From Massospora cicadina (lineage: Eukaryota > Entomophthoromycota > Entomophthoromycetes > Entomophthorales > Entomophthoraceae), in assembly GCA_022478985.1 (NCBI GenBank), contig JAKSZP010009321.1:62001-126000 (forward strand): 64,000 nt of DNA, in the 5' to 3' direction. Positions 1 to 10,997 of the stretch are shown here, in pieces (the first letter of the stretch is position 1; each line of letters begins with the position of its first letter). Under the pieces are notes generated by a model, which saw only the letters and a list, made by a program, of their open reading frames with translations, ran no database searches and had not been told where the DNA came from. Both the position numbers and the translations under genes were made by a program.

Positions 1-22
1 TTTCCATTGCACCTAAGGTGCG

Positions 23-3000
23 ATGGGGGTCTCCTTTACAATAGGGACATTAAACAATGCTGTACTCAAGGCCTGGCCGTCCCAAGCTAGGAAGCTGAGT
101 TTTTAAAGAATAATTTACCTGTGGATATTCTACCCATTCAGGAATCCCACTGTCCACACTGTGCCAAGGAAACACGGGAAACCACGCTCCTCCACTCCCT
201 TTCTTTTTTGTCGCCTCACTGTGGGTTGCTTATACATGTGACCTGTAGTTTTAAATTTATTTTCTAAAAACATTGTACCTTGATAGACGCATGCTGGTTA
301 TGTCCTTTTTGTGGGACTTTGTCGTGCATGCTATTGTTAATATTTATGCCTTGACATGTGCATGAGCTTGCTGGGAATTCCTCTCTCTGTAACTTCCCTT
401 CCACTTCCACCTGATTAATTTGTGGTGGGCGACCTGAACTGCTGGGCCAACCCAGCCACTAACTGCTGGCCATCAACGCATACCCTCCCCCTGCAGGGGC
501 ATGTTAAACTTCGCGTTCTAAAAGCCAACTTGGGGCTTTTTGATACCCTCTCCAAACATGCACCACTGCTACCCAACATGTCCCATCCCCATGTACACAA
601 CAGTCAGCTGAGGTCTATGTCTCGCATTGACCTTATTCTTGCCCCATTGAACTTTTGCCCCCAAATTTCACGCTTTACAACGACAAAAATCAATTTCTCT
701 GACCACAGGATGGTGGAAATTTTCTTTAATTTTGTTAAGACCGGCGGCACAAGCGCCAAAGTGGTGCAAACTTTGGCCAGCCAAGATTGAGTTGCCCACA
801 TTTTCCTCATGGGTTGACACAAAAACTTCAGCACTGGAATTCACCACACCATTCTGTGCGGACCCACTTTCTACCTGGTCACCCTTTAAAGCAAACACCA
901 TCCTTCAGGCATGCCACCTCTCATCACGTCACTCTCAGACTGCCTCAGCGGTCATTAAGTGCAAGCTTTCAGAAGTGGACCACCTTGTATCTAATGTCCC
1001 TGCTGCAGGATACAGCCTAGATTGGGGTTGCAAGTGGGCAGAAGTATCTGCTCATATCAACGCACTTGTAAGACAACACAAACATCGCTTTTGTGTTCAG
1101 TATAAGGCAAAAAATACAATGGGAGGTGACACATGCTCCGCCTATTTTTTCCACAAATTTTTTTGCGATGTGACAGAGCTTGGACTGCAAACAGGTGAGG
1201 CGTCCAGACCAAACTTTGCAGAAACTCCAGCTAAAGTGGCAGTCAAAGTTTGAAACTATTACTCTAAATTGTATCAATCTATTCCAGTTGATCAGCCTGA
1301 AATTGATGAGTTATTCAATGGCGCGCATAACCTCACCAATTCCTGATGCCTGGAGCTGATGAATTTTCTTACTCAAAGCAAACTATAGTATGCCATTTGT
1401 GGTGCACCACATGGGAAGTGCCCAGGTCCAGATGGGATCATGTATGAGTTCTAAAAGAGATATTTTATTTATTTATTCAAGGCAAGTTGACCAGGGGACG
1501 GACATTACCAAAAGAAAGAAAGTAAATATCAACATGAAACCTGAGCAGAGTCAACTCCATCAGAGAAAGTTTTTCACCTTCAGATTGGGACTCGGATTTT
1601 TATGGTTAATCCATGGGTAAGGTTTTTGTGTTATTAGAACTACTAACAGCCAATAGCTTCCTTTGGCTGGCACCCTAATTGATTTGCAAAGGGCGGGAAT
1701 TGAACCTGCAACCTTCAGGTTGGTAGCTGTATGCCCTACCAACTTGCCTTACCCCTTACGAGATATATTTTAATTATTTCTCCTCTTTGTTGCTTGCCTC
1801 AATGAAAAAGTGTCTGTTAGAAATGCGCCTCCTTCCTTGAAGTTAGGAGGCCTATATAATAAAGCTGTATAAAAAAGGGGATAAGCTGGATTTGGCCAAC
1901 TGGCGCCCCATATTACTTTCTAATACAGATACTAAATTATTTACTAAAATTATGGCCAACCGCCTAGGGGAATTTGCTTCTGGAGTGATATCCTCCGAGA
2001 AATTTGTTTTTATACCCAAGCAGTCAATATGGGACAGCATATACACAGTAGCCAATGTCTGCCAATCCATATCTACTGGGGCACTTTTGTTCTTAGAACA
2101 GCAGAAAGCTTATGCTAGGGTCAACTGGGATTACCTCAAAGCCTGCCTATACAAGTTACACCTCCCGCACTAATTCATTAATTGAGTGATTTTACTTATG
2201 GAATCCGCCATAATGGCTGTGCGTGGCCCAAGTTTCCTCACTGATGTGGTTCTCCCTCAAAGGAGTATCCGCCAAGGGACCCTTTAAGTTCTCTCTTATA
2301 CAATTTCAGCTTTGACTTACTTTTATGCAAAGTGAATGCGCGCCATGCTGGTGTCCATGTGTAAGGCCAAGCACCAGTTAAGATGCTGGCATTTGCTGAC
2401 GATTGTGTGATTGGGGTGTCTAACAACCAAGATGTACGCGCACTGGAGGCAACTATCCAGGATTACTCCCTGGTCAGTAACGCCGCACTTAACGCCTCCA
2501 AAACCGAAACCATTCTCCTCAGCTGGTACCAGGACCTCTGGTAACCAGCACCCCATTACCTACCTGTTTCAGCAGCTAGCTAACAGGTTCGCTTGCCCTG
2601 CCCATCCTATATCACCCCGCTTATGCTAACTTTTGTGCCAAAACCCACTGTTGGTCCAGTGCGCCATTTGAAAGTGTATCTGTGCAGGAGGGTATGCCTC
2701 ATTGTTAATGGAGTACCACATCCTTGACAATGTCACAAAGTGCATCACTTCCCTAAGAGCCCACATTACTACCCTCCCAGGATGGGTTTGCTTGACAACT
2801 CTATGTTCCTGTCCAAAGTCTGGTTTGTGGCCCATGCCATCATCTTTTCCCCCTCTTTCTTCAACTCTTTGTACGCCCTTACAAGGGTGCTTTGATTAGG
2901 CCGTCCTCCCACTGTGCGCCTGGATGACATGTTTGGCCCTCGCCATAGTGGTGGTATGGGCCTGCTCAACTTTAAGGCCCACGCCACCAAAATAATTGGC

Positions 3001-4017
3001 ACCTGGATTGCTACATTCACCAACCCCATACTATCAGCCCAACACTAGTCACGCTTGGCCTGCCTCAATTTTTCCCGCGTCATTGGCCTCTATAATCCTT
3101 ACACCCCAAGTCTCTTCTTAACTATCTAGCCACTCATACTTCATCTATGAGCCTGCATGGGACGCCGCACCAATTCAGATGTATTTTTCTCTCCATGTGG
3201 AGCGCTGAGTGGAGAATTCGCATCTGTGGGCATACCGCCCAGAGGGGTCGCCCTACTCCTTGTTTCAAGCAAGAAGTCCGTGGGTAAGTCATTTTAAAAA
3301 ACCAGGTACCCAAATGTCCCCCATCGTTGCATGTGTGTACTAACTTGCTAAGCTCGACATCCCATGCTATTCAGAGATCATGATGGACATTTGGCAGTAT
3401 ACTCACCATCCTCTTTAACAACCCCAGATTTAAGCCCATGTAGAGATTCCTGATAAAAAGGTGTACGCATGGCTGAGCGGTATAATGCCTCTCAATCTTC
3501 ATGCATTGCATGCAGTCAATATGGAGCATTAGTCTATCGCTTGGAAGATTGCCCGCCATCACAGGCGATCTGGAGGGATGTTTTGTACCTCTTTTGCCAG
3601 AAGCGTGATCAGGCTTTCAGCCTGTATAAAAACATCGCCTTTTACATGACCTCCACTATTCCCATCACTATGCGCCTTAATTATTGCAATAATGCTATGG
3701 ATGATCCACACTATTGTCCTTGATGCACAATCTGAAACTACCCCAAACCTACGTGAATCTGTGCGTTGCTTCCACTCACACCTCAAAAATCACTTACAAG
3801 CTTGGCTGTTTGGCCACCTGCCATCCCACCAAAAACCAGCTGGTGTCAACCTGGTTCCCCATTTGGTTCCTCTCTTTGGACCCTTTCCTTCATTCATGCG
3901 CAGTTTTGGCCAAAGCATCCCTGTCACTCCCCCTCTTCCTTCCACTAGCAGTCCTGCTGGCAACAGGAGGTAGCCTCAGCTCCTCTGGGTGCCCCTCATT
4001 TTATTGGTGTTTCGTAG
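23..4017 (+). pseudogene. LINE ORF2 (endonuclease + reverse transcriptase), copy A1, broken
   Basis: Decayed ORF2 with the L1-type order. An APE-like endonuclease spans about 23-790 (GDLNCW near 430 and RIDLILAP near 625 are recognisable; the SDH motif survives at about 699). A linker follows at 790-1330. The reverse transcriptase runs about 1380-2620 and is interrupted by the SINE. FADD, the catalytic motif, is intact at 2392-2403. A C-terminal zf-RVT-like motif CIACSQYGALVYRLEDC lies near 3505-3555; its expected histidine is tyrosine. Several frameshifts and stops separate these blocks, so no functional enzyme can be made. The ATG at 23-25 is the ORF2 start, by comparison with the TGATG junctions of A2 and A3; here the stop part of that junction is changed to CGATG. 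Confidence 0.8.
1468..1759 (-). mobile_element. SINE1: tRNA-derived SINE inserted in LINE A1
   Basis: On the − strand the element opens with a tRNA-like head near 1755-1690. It has a box A-like CAAGTTGGTAGGGC and a near-perfect box B GGTTCAATTCC about 30 bases later, which is the internal RNA polymerase III promoter arrangement. It ends at low coordinates with a LINE-type tail: TGGTAATGTCCGTCCCCTGG and then repeats of AATA. Imperfect duplicated target bases flank it (GAGATATTTTA at 1457-1467; GAGATATATTTTA at 1760-1772). A2 and A3 lack this segment at the matching position in the reverse transcriptase. The head is not an intact tRNA: the anticodon stem does not pair well. Confidence 0.8.
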
Positions 4018-4083
4018 TTGGTGTTTATCAGAAGTGTCTGTCTCATGGTTGGCCTTCCATAAATAAAATTTAAATTTTAAAAT

Positions 4084-5416
4084 CAAATTTATTAACTCTG
4101 GGTATTGGGAAACAGTGCGGATATGTGCACCATTGAGAAAATCATCAATTTTGGCAGGTTCAGCAGATTCAGACTGATACAACTTGGAGTAGAAGTTTTG
4201 AACTTTGACTGCCATCTTGGCGGAGTGTCTGCAACGAAGTTGTCCAGACGCCTCACCTATATGCAGGCCAAGCTCTGTCTCAGTGCAAAGAATTTGTGGA
4301 GAAAGTAGGCAGATAACATGTTCCCCACTATTATTTTTGCCTTGAACTGAACACAAACATGATGCTTGTGTTGTATTACCAGTGCGTTGAGTGAGTAAAC
4401 TTTTTCCCATTTGTGACCCCAAACTAGGCTGTACTCTGAAGAAGGGACATTAGACTCTAGGTGGTCCACTTCTGCTAGTGGCACTTAATGACCGCTAAAG
4501 CTTCCTGAGAGCGACATGATGAGATGTGGCATGCCTGGAGGATGGTGTTTGCTTTGAAGGTTGACCTGGTAGAAAGTGGGTCCGCACAGAATGGTGTGGT
4601 AACCTCCAGTGCTGAAGTTTTGGTGTCCATCCATGAGGAAAACGTGGGCAACGCAATCTTGGCTGGCCAAAGTTTTCACCACTTTGGCGCCTGTGCCACT
4701 AGTCTTGACAAATTAAAGGAAATTTACACCATCCTGTGGTCAGAGAAATTAAATTTTGTCATTGTAAAGTGTGCAATCTGAGGGGCAAAAGTACAAGGGG
4801 CAAGAATAAGCTCAATGCGGGACATAGACCTCAGCTGACTGTTGTGTACATGGGGATGGGACATTTTGGGTAGCAGCGGTGCATGTTTGAGGAGGTTATC
4901 AAAAAGATTTTAAGGTGGATTTTAGCATGTGGTGTTTGACATGCCCCTGCGGGGGGTAGGCGTTGAGGGCCATCAGTCAGTGGCTGAGTTGGCTCAGCAA
5001 TTCAGGTCTCCCACTACAAATGGAACAAGTGTAAGTGGGAGGGAATTTATGGCCACGAGGAATTCACAGAGAGCCCGTTTATAGGTCAGAGCATAAATAT
5101 TAACAATATATTGCACGACATAGTCCCACAAAAAGGACACAACCAGCACAAGACCATTGAGATATTGAATTTTTGTTATAAATTTAAATCTATGGGTCAC
5201 ACATATAAGAACCCCACAGTGCGTCAACCAAAAAGAAAGGGAGGGGAGGAGCATGGTTGCCCATGTTTCCTCAGTACCATATGGACAGTGGGATTTCTGA
5301 GTGGCCAGAATGTCCACAGGCAAATTATTTTGTAAAAAACTCAGTTTCCTAGATTGGGAAGGCGAGCCCTTGAGTTTAGCAATGTTCAACATATCTATTG
5401 TGAAGGATCCCCGCAT
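4084..5416 (-). pseudogene. LINE ORF2 5' part (endonuclease), − strand copy, broken
   Basis: The endonuclease segment (about 5416-4990) aligns with A2 and A3: a start resembling MLNIAKLKGSPSQSRKLSF, then NNLPVDILATQ, and VVGDLNC near 5000. At the position where A2 and A3 both have a TAA stop (codon 29) this copy has CAA, glutamine. The central linker ends with PELINLI at 4090-4110 and then runs into the unrelated junction with A1. Stops and frameshifts divide it into at least three pieces. The catalytic histidine region is damaged, so it is not functional. Confidence 0.7.
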
Positions 5417-5422
5417 AACACC

Positions 5423-6870
5423 TTAAGTGCAATGGGTTGGGCCCCCTTGCCCTTCCTGTGCCACTGACTCAGCAGCAGTTTTGGACCATGTAACTTGTGG
5501 TTTATATGAGCCCTTGAGGTTATCCTTCGCTGTGGGTTTAGTATTAGGTTTGTTGTTTGTTGCTTTTGGTTGGCCTTTCACTTTGATGTGCTCCTGCGGT
5601 GCACCATTGGATGTCAACAAAAACTTGTGGGGATTGGGTTGGGGGGATCAATTTTGATTGGTGCATAGTAATTTTGTGCGGGTAAATATGACTTATACAT
5701 CTGTTCCACAGATTGGTGGGCCCAATCTTATTGGTGAGTGGATTATCAAGCTGCTTCAGCTGCAAATAACTCAATGTCATATTGGGTCTGTGCAGGCAGG
5801 ATCATGGATGCTGCTAATGCCGCTGCATTGGTCGCTTCTTGACAGTCCTGCTTGGCCTTTTTGCGCTCTTGTAGGACACAGGTTTTACCTGAATGTAACA
5901 ACCCTGTGCACCGCATGGGAAGGCGGCATTGGTGTCAATGACAGGTTCATAATGTGAGTCAGCGCTTCCCATTGTGTTGGGGAGGTTGATTCATTTTGAG
6001 TGATGCCCTCTCTGGAAGGGCAGGTGTGTGCCTTATGGCCAAAAGCATGACAAATGGTGCAGTTAGGGGGTGCGCTATCCACCGTAATGTGGAACAGACA
6101 GGATTCCTTCCCATCAATATCAGTAACAGCTGTGTGGAGGATTTGGGTTAAGTCTTCCACAATGACTGCAGATGGGGTAATCACTGCAATTGCTTTGCCC
6201 ATGCATAGCTCTGGCATAAGCTTGAGGCGTTGCATTTTAAAGGAGTGAAGTTCCCCATAGCTTTTAAGCCCAACTATGAGGTGGTGCTCAAGCACTGTAC
6301 GCTTTATTGTTGTGGGGAGGAAGTCAAAAGTTACAAATATTTGGTTGTATTTAGTCCAATGCTGCACTTTTTTTGACTACCCATTGACCATATGGGAGTT
6401 TGACTACCATGAGCACCTGTGCAGCTTCATCCGCTGCTTGTGCAGATTAAAACCCAAGATCCAACGATCTGCAGGTCATAGAGTATGGCGCAACATATTC
6501 AGCAGCCTGGAAGTGTGTGCACATCACTGCAGAACTTTTCCCTAAGTGCCATCAAATTAATATCCAGAAAAACTCAAACCCCATGCTCCACTAATGACAG
6601 GGGCTGGGAATGCATAGTTTTGATATGCTGGTTGCATTTTGCTTGCCAGGCTAAAATCTCTGGCGAAATATTCACCACTACTTTCTTTGTGTTATCTTGG
6701 CCACCGGCGTCACTGGGGCATCTATGGACTTTGGGTGGTGCAAACGCCAACCCTGTTTTCTTCATTACGCTTGCCAAACCTTTACCTGACGTTGGATGCA
6801 CACAAATCTCCTTGTTTTGTTTATCAAATTTACCTAGACTTGAATTGAGTTGGCTTCAATTAATGATTGC
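5423..6870 (-). pseudogene. LINE ORF1 (RNA-binding protein with CCHC knuckle), − strand copy, broken
   Basis: Contains the ORF1 core seen in A2 and A3: NQIFVTFDFLPTTIKR, a GKAIAVITP block, and then a complete CCHC zinc knuckle, CTICHAFGHKAHTC (about 6062-6020), of the form C-x2-C-x4-H-x4-C. This type of protein coats LINE RNA. The N-terminal part (about 6800-6574) matches the region upstream of the core in A3 but is in a different frame. The C-terminal linker (5620-5423) is lysine- and threonine-rich. No start codon can be fixed with confidence. Confidence 0.7.
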
Positions 6871-6895
6871 AACGACAAAGAAAAGTCTTATATAA

Positions 6896-7414
6896 TATAT
6901 ACAATAAGTAAAATAATTAATTATAATTATAGGAAAAAGGTAATTAAAAGTGATTTAATCCAGGTCACTCCTTTCTACTATAGACTCTTAACACACATAT
7001 ATTTATAGTAAAAGCTTAGATTAAATATTCATTTTTAAATTTTTTGATCATCATGAGCAACCTAAAGACTATCAGTGTAATAACATTTCACCTAATAATA
7101 GACATATCTTAGGCTTTTAAACTTTCACAAAATATGAATACCACAAAGAATTGCTGCAGCATCTATTGTAAAGGTAGATGTTTATAAACTTATCAGATAA
7201 TATGTAAAACTAAAATTAAGGGCTTTAGCAACACTCAAATGATTCTAATAAAAATAACATGTTCAATTATTAGTGAAGTTATGGCATCATAAAAATAGCT
7301 ATAATTATAGATCTTTAAATAAATTGACATATTAGTTAGTAAGGAAGATTTATAAATTTTTAAGGCCATCTTGTTTTATTAAAGACAAGGTAACAGAATG
7401 TTCAAACATATAGA
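6896..7414. other. AT-rich spacer
   Basis: Strongly AT-rich sequence with no convincing reading frame, repeat boundary or RNA gene. It could be host intergenic DNA or a fully decayed element. Confidence 0.5.
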
Positions 7415-7430
7415 CAGTTAAAACTATATA

Positions 7431-7583
7431 AAAAGAGAAAAAAGTATTTGAGGTGGGTCAACATTGGGACAAATATACCACACCAAGAATTTTATAGCCA
7501 GTACAGATTTCAAACTTGTATTGAACTAAACTTGCACTAGGGTGGAAGCAGGAATTAACCTACCAGGCTAACCATCCTTCAGT
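7431..7583 (-). mobile_element. SINE2b, short tRNA-derived SINE
   Basis: About 150 bases on the − strand. The head (7583 downwards) has a box A-like GGTTAGCCTGGTAGG and a weak box B, AGTTTAGTTCAATAC. The body, GTTTGAAATCTGTACTGGCT, then TTGTCCCAATGTTGACCCAC and CTCAAATAC, matches SINE2c at 23942-24083 closely. The flanking target duplication is CAGTTAAAACTATATA: one copy is at 7415-7430, and the other ends at 7899 after being split by SINE2a. Confidence 0.75.
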
Positions 7584-7587
7584 TAAA

Positions 7588-7879
7588 TTTTTATTTGAGC
7601 TGGGATGATCTGGGGATAATATTGCACTGATGAAGAGAAGTGAAGAAAATGGTAAAGGAGGATAAACCCTGGAAAACCTCCATGCATGGCGTATGTTAGG
7701 CCAGGAACTCCATGGACCGCCTTTGCTATTTGCTATCTCAGTTTGGGGCATTGGTGTGCAAAACCAACACAGTCATAATTGTCCCCTACCCAAAGTTCAT
7801 CTTCAGGGATCAAACTCAGGGAGCAGTGGTAGAGGTTCATATTCTACCACTGGTTATCTACCCCTTAACCACCACCCAC
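7588..7879 (-). mobile_element. SINE2a, tRNA-derived SINE nested at the edge of SINE2b
   Basis: About 292 bases on the − strand. Near the 7879 end are a box A-like GATAACCAGTGGTAG and a box B-like GAGTTTGATCCC about 35 bases downstream. The 3' end, TATCCCCAGATCATCCCAGC followed by TCAAATAAAAAT, resembles the SINE2b and LINE tails. It is flanked by CCTTCAGTTAAA at 7576-7587 and 7880-7891. That duplication overlaps the junction between SINE2b and its own target duplication, so SINE2a arrived second. Confidence 0.7.
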
Positions 7880-7899
7880 CCTTCAGTTAAAACTATATA

Positions 7900-8331
7900 A
7901 TTCTTGAGGTAAAAATTCCACAAAATTTTTATAGTCTAAGACAGATACTTAGAAAAGACAGAAAGATAGATAGAACATATTAAGATAAATTGCATTTATA
8001 AATTACATATGTTTGAAAATTAGAAATCACTATATACTCTGATGACCAAGAGTGTCTATTATTTAGAATATAAAATATAGATTGTAAAATTACAAGAATA
8101 TGCAAACATATGGAGGTAAAGTCATTTGAGGTCACTTAAAGCATTATGTTTGAGCTAAAAGTTGCAATTTAGGCATTTTAGTAGATAGATAATGACAATG
8201 AGCTATTAGGTCAAACTGCTTACTATAAATTATAAAGTAATTAAAGACATAAAAAAGATTGAAGTATCAAGTGTCTAAAAAGATAAACTTTTTAATAGGT
8301 TTTTGATGGAAAGATGAGAAGGATATGCGTT
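7900..8331. other. AT-rich spacer
   Basis: No supported gene. AT-rich, with short purine-rich stretches; nothing else recognised up to the target duplication of LINE B. Confidence 0.5.
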
Positions 8332-8346
8332 AAGGTATTTGCTTAC

Positions 8347-10914
8347 CAAAACTGCCAGCCTTCGCCCTCTCCCAGATGGTTGGAAGACTGGGAAGCGGCG
8401 CAGGAAGCACTCCGCTTGGAGCTCACACTGCAGGAAGAACGGGCAGCAAACTTTACAACATCTCGTTACTATGCTCAATGGGAACGCCCCACCCGCTTCT
8501 TCTTTCAGAAACAGAAAGCCCGGTCAACAGCGCAGGATATTACTGCACTGAAGATTGGCACTACAACCACTTCAGATAAGGAGGAAATCACGCAGGAACT
8601 ACACCGCTTCTACTCCAGCCTCTTCCATGCCACCCAGGTGAACCCATCGGACATCCAAGACTTCCTGTGGCGGGCTCCAGAGCCGCCCATTGACCCACGG
8701 GCTGATGAGGCTCTACTGGCGCCTATTTCCATCCAGGAGGTGATGGAAACCCTTCTGAAATCCCCACGGCTTAAAGCCCCAGGCCCAGACGGAATACCCT
8801 TTGAGGTGTACCTTCTGGAACCTGCAGTGATAGCCAGAACCATCCGCGACCTCTTCGCTGCACTCTTGGTGAATGGCGAGGTCCTCCCCGACTCCAGAGG
8901 CTCAATAACGACCCTCATTCACAAGAAGTCAGACCGTGAGAACCTGGCGAACTGGCGCCCCATAGCGTTGATCAACACAGACCACAAGCTCTTCACGAAG
9001 CTTCTGGCCAACCGCATCACCAAATGGGTGTCACCTCGCCTCTCCCCATCCCAGTACGGTTTTATTCCGGGGAGGTCATTATGGGACAACTATAATGACC
9101 TTCACGTGACTTTGACTGCTAACTCTCGTAAGGTGAATGGCTTTGTGGCTCTCCTGGATATGGAGAAAGCATATGATCGGGTAGCCTGGAAGTATATTGA
9201 TGCTTCCCTGGCCCGCTTCCATCTCCCACCCGCAGCTAGGCGCTGGATATCAGCGCTCTATGACCAGCTCCACACCAGAGTCCTGGCAACAATGGGTTTT
9301 ACAGTGGCAGTACCAGTTGGACAAGGTCTCCGGCAAGGGGACCCCCTGAGCCCTATCCTTTTTAACATCACCCTTGACCCCCTCTTGGCCTCCTTACAGG
9401 ACAAGCTAACAGGGATTCTGGTCCCAGGTAAAGCCCCCACACGCACCATGGCATTTGCAGATGACACTGCCATTGCATTTGGCTGCCCTGGGGATGTTGC
9501 CCTCGCTACTGTGACCATTGAGAGGTACACCAAGGCGTCCAACGCCATGGTCAACACCTCCAAGCCAACAGTTGTACAGGTCGGCTCCCCCACCTTCCCC
9601 CCACCATTTGGTATTGAACCTGAGCGCGGTACCTTCCGTCACCTGGGCGTTCTCACCAACCAACAAGGAGTTGCGCTAAAAGACAATGAGGACTTGCTCC
9701 TTGCAGCAGTTAACTCAGGATTGCTAGCTGGAACCAGTGGCACATCACCCCCAGGGTCGAGCTCTGATGGCCAATGTGTTCCTCCTCTCCAAAGTCTGGT
9801 TCCTAGCGCACGTCTGCCCATTCACAGATGCCTTTTATACGCGGCTCAATGTACTCCTCCGCTGTTGGATCTGGGGCTCAAACCATCCACCAATGGCCCT
9901 CTCAACCATTGCCTGACCCTGCAATGAAGGGGGCCTAGGGCTTCTGGACACGCGATCCACGCCACCACAATCTTCCTGAAGTTCCTATGGCCGATTGTCT
10001 GCTGGGACGCGACCCCCATGCCCCAATGGGCGCCCGCCCTCCGCCAGTCAGTGTCAGCAGCTCTGGGTCTTCCTAGAGCATCTCTGACCTCATTAGGGGA
10101 GTGGCTCACAAACCGCCCAGGCCATCGCCTAAAACCATCCTCATCCCCCTACTGGAACCAGGCTCTCCTTGCCCTGAAACGAGTAGGCGCGCGGATCCAC
10201 CATGCCTTCCCATACAGAAGGGAAGGCCCTGGCCTCAGCCCACGTCGCCATGCAATTGTGCACAATGGACAAGTTGTCACAACTCGCCTCAACCCCCAAG
10301 ATCGTCCTCCCATCCACCCAAGACTCCTTGAGCTCCTCCCTCCCTCCGTGAGATTTGACCTTAAGGAATTGTGGAAGGACGTCTATCACCCCATCCTGTC
10401 AGCAAAGGTGTCCAACACCTTATGGAGGGTGCTCCACTGTTCATACAGGACAGGGGACCGGACTGGCCCTACCTTCCAGCACTGAAGCTGCCCCCGCTGT
10501 GTGGAGCCTATTGACTCCCACCTCCATCGTTTTTTCACCTGTCCAGGTGTCGCCGCATTTTGGCCAAAGGCCCGCGCGCTGCTCCATGCTCAGCCCTGGT
10601 CTGGACACCCTGTGCAAGACCTCATGTTTGAGCAGACATTGCCTGGTTGCCACCGACCCCTCCATGTCCTCGCCTATGCCACAGCCATCTGGACCATCCA
10701 TAACTCCTTCCTTCGTGCTGCCTTTGACCAGCAGGTGTGGACCCTTCCACACATGATCACCCACTTTCAGGTACACTTTGAGATGGCCCTGAAGGTCTGC
10801 ACTATGTCGCCAACCCTCCCCCGCTTAGTTGTCACTGCAGCACGGCTCTGGCGCGCAAACCCCCTCCCTTTCTCGATGCCTCCTCCCTCCCCTTCCCTCG
10901 CCTCAGGCTCTTAG
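8347..10914 (+). pseudogene. LINE ORF2 of family B (reverse transcriptase + zf-RVT), truncated
   Basis: Reverse transcriptase domain (RVT_1 type) continuous from 8347 to about 9740. It has APGPDGIP, LIHKKSDRENLANWRPIAL, LLDMEKAYDRV, GLRQGDPLSPILF, and an intact catalytic FADD at 9454-9465. A frameshift near 9740-9760 leaves the original frame (ANVFLLSKVWFLAH). Downstream come a linker and a C-terminal zinc finger, CPRC...HLHRFFTC (about 10492-10545), preceded by an in-frame TGA near 10483. The end is at a stop near 10914. The frame is open through the host target site to an ATG at 8314, but that ATG belongs to the flank and not to the element. The endonuclease is missing through 5' truncation, so the copy is inactive, although the catalytic core of the reverse transcriptase is well kept. 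Confidence 0.85.
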
Positions 10915-10982
10915 GAGCCCAGGCGTAATTCCATAAACATCAATGAATCCCCCCTTGGGTTGGGACCATCTAGTACTAAAAA
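8347..10982 (+). mobile_element. LINE family B, 5'-truncated copy
   Basis: L1-type element bounded by a perfect 15-bp target duplication AAGGTATTTGCTTAC (8332-8346 and 10983-10997). The 5' end is truncated inside ORF2, just before the reverse transcriptase; the 3' end is a short A run after CATCTAGTACT. The body is visibly much richer in G+C than the flanking spacer and than family A, so it is a different LINE lineage. Its tail lacks the GTCCRTCCC module of families A, C and D. Confidence 0.9.
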
Positions 10983-10997
10983 AAGGTATTTGCTTAC

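Larger units (their letters stand above)
1..4083 (+). mobile_element. LINE family A, copy A1 (left end cut by window)
   Basis: Non-LTR retrotransposon of the L1 type. The sequence begins at the ORF1/ORF2 junction; ORF1 lies outside the window. From the first bases it aligns with copies A2 (from about 36895) and A3 (from about 43003), but it is clearly more diverged. It ends with a tail reading GTGTCTGTCTCATGGTTGGCC followed by AATAAA at 4062-4067, the equivalent of the A2 and A3 tails. It carries a − strand SINE at 1468-1759. It abuts a − strand family A relative at 4084, where the coding frame of that relative is cut off, so A1 probably inserted into it. The left target duplication would be outside the window. 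Confidence 0.85.
4084..6895 (-). mobile_element. LINE related to family A, − strand, 3' half missing from window
   Basis: Read on the − strand from about 6895, this holds ORF1 and then the first part of ORF2 up to just before the reverse transcriptase. The coding similarity to A1-A3 stops abruptly at 4084, where A1 begins. The simplest reading is that A1 inserted into this older copy and that its reverse transcriptase half lies to the left of the window. The 5' boundary is approximate. No target duplication could be identified. Confidence 0.7.

Noticed and set aside
1690..1759. A genuine tRNA gene on the − strand
   Set aside because: Box A and box B are good, but the anticodon arm does not pair and the sequence continues into a SINE body with target duplications.
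6574..6801. A separate small gene on the − strand
   Set aside because: It aligns with the N-terminal part of LINE ORF1 in A3 and is simply out of frame with the ORF1 core.
1..6895. Twin-priming inversion joining A1 and the − strand LINE
   Set aside because: Twin priming would place the inverted 5' segment upstream of the sense 3' part; here the opposite-strand copy follows a complete 3' tail, so nested insertion fits better.
8314..8346. ATG at 8314 as the true start of the reverse transcriptase gene
   Set aside because: It lies in the flank and the frame crosses the 15-bp target duplication; LINE sequence begins only at 8347.
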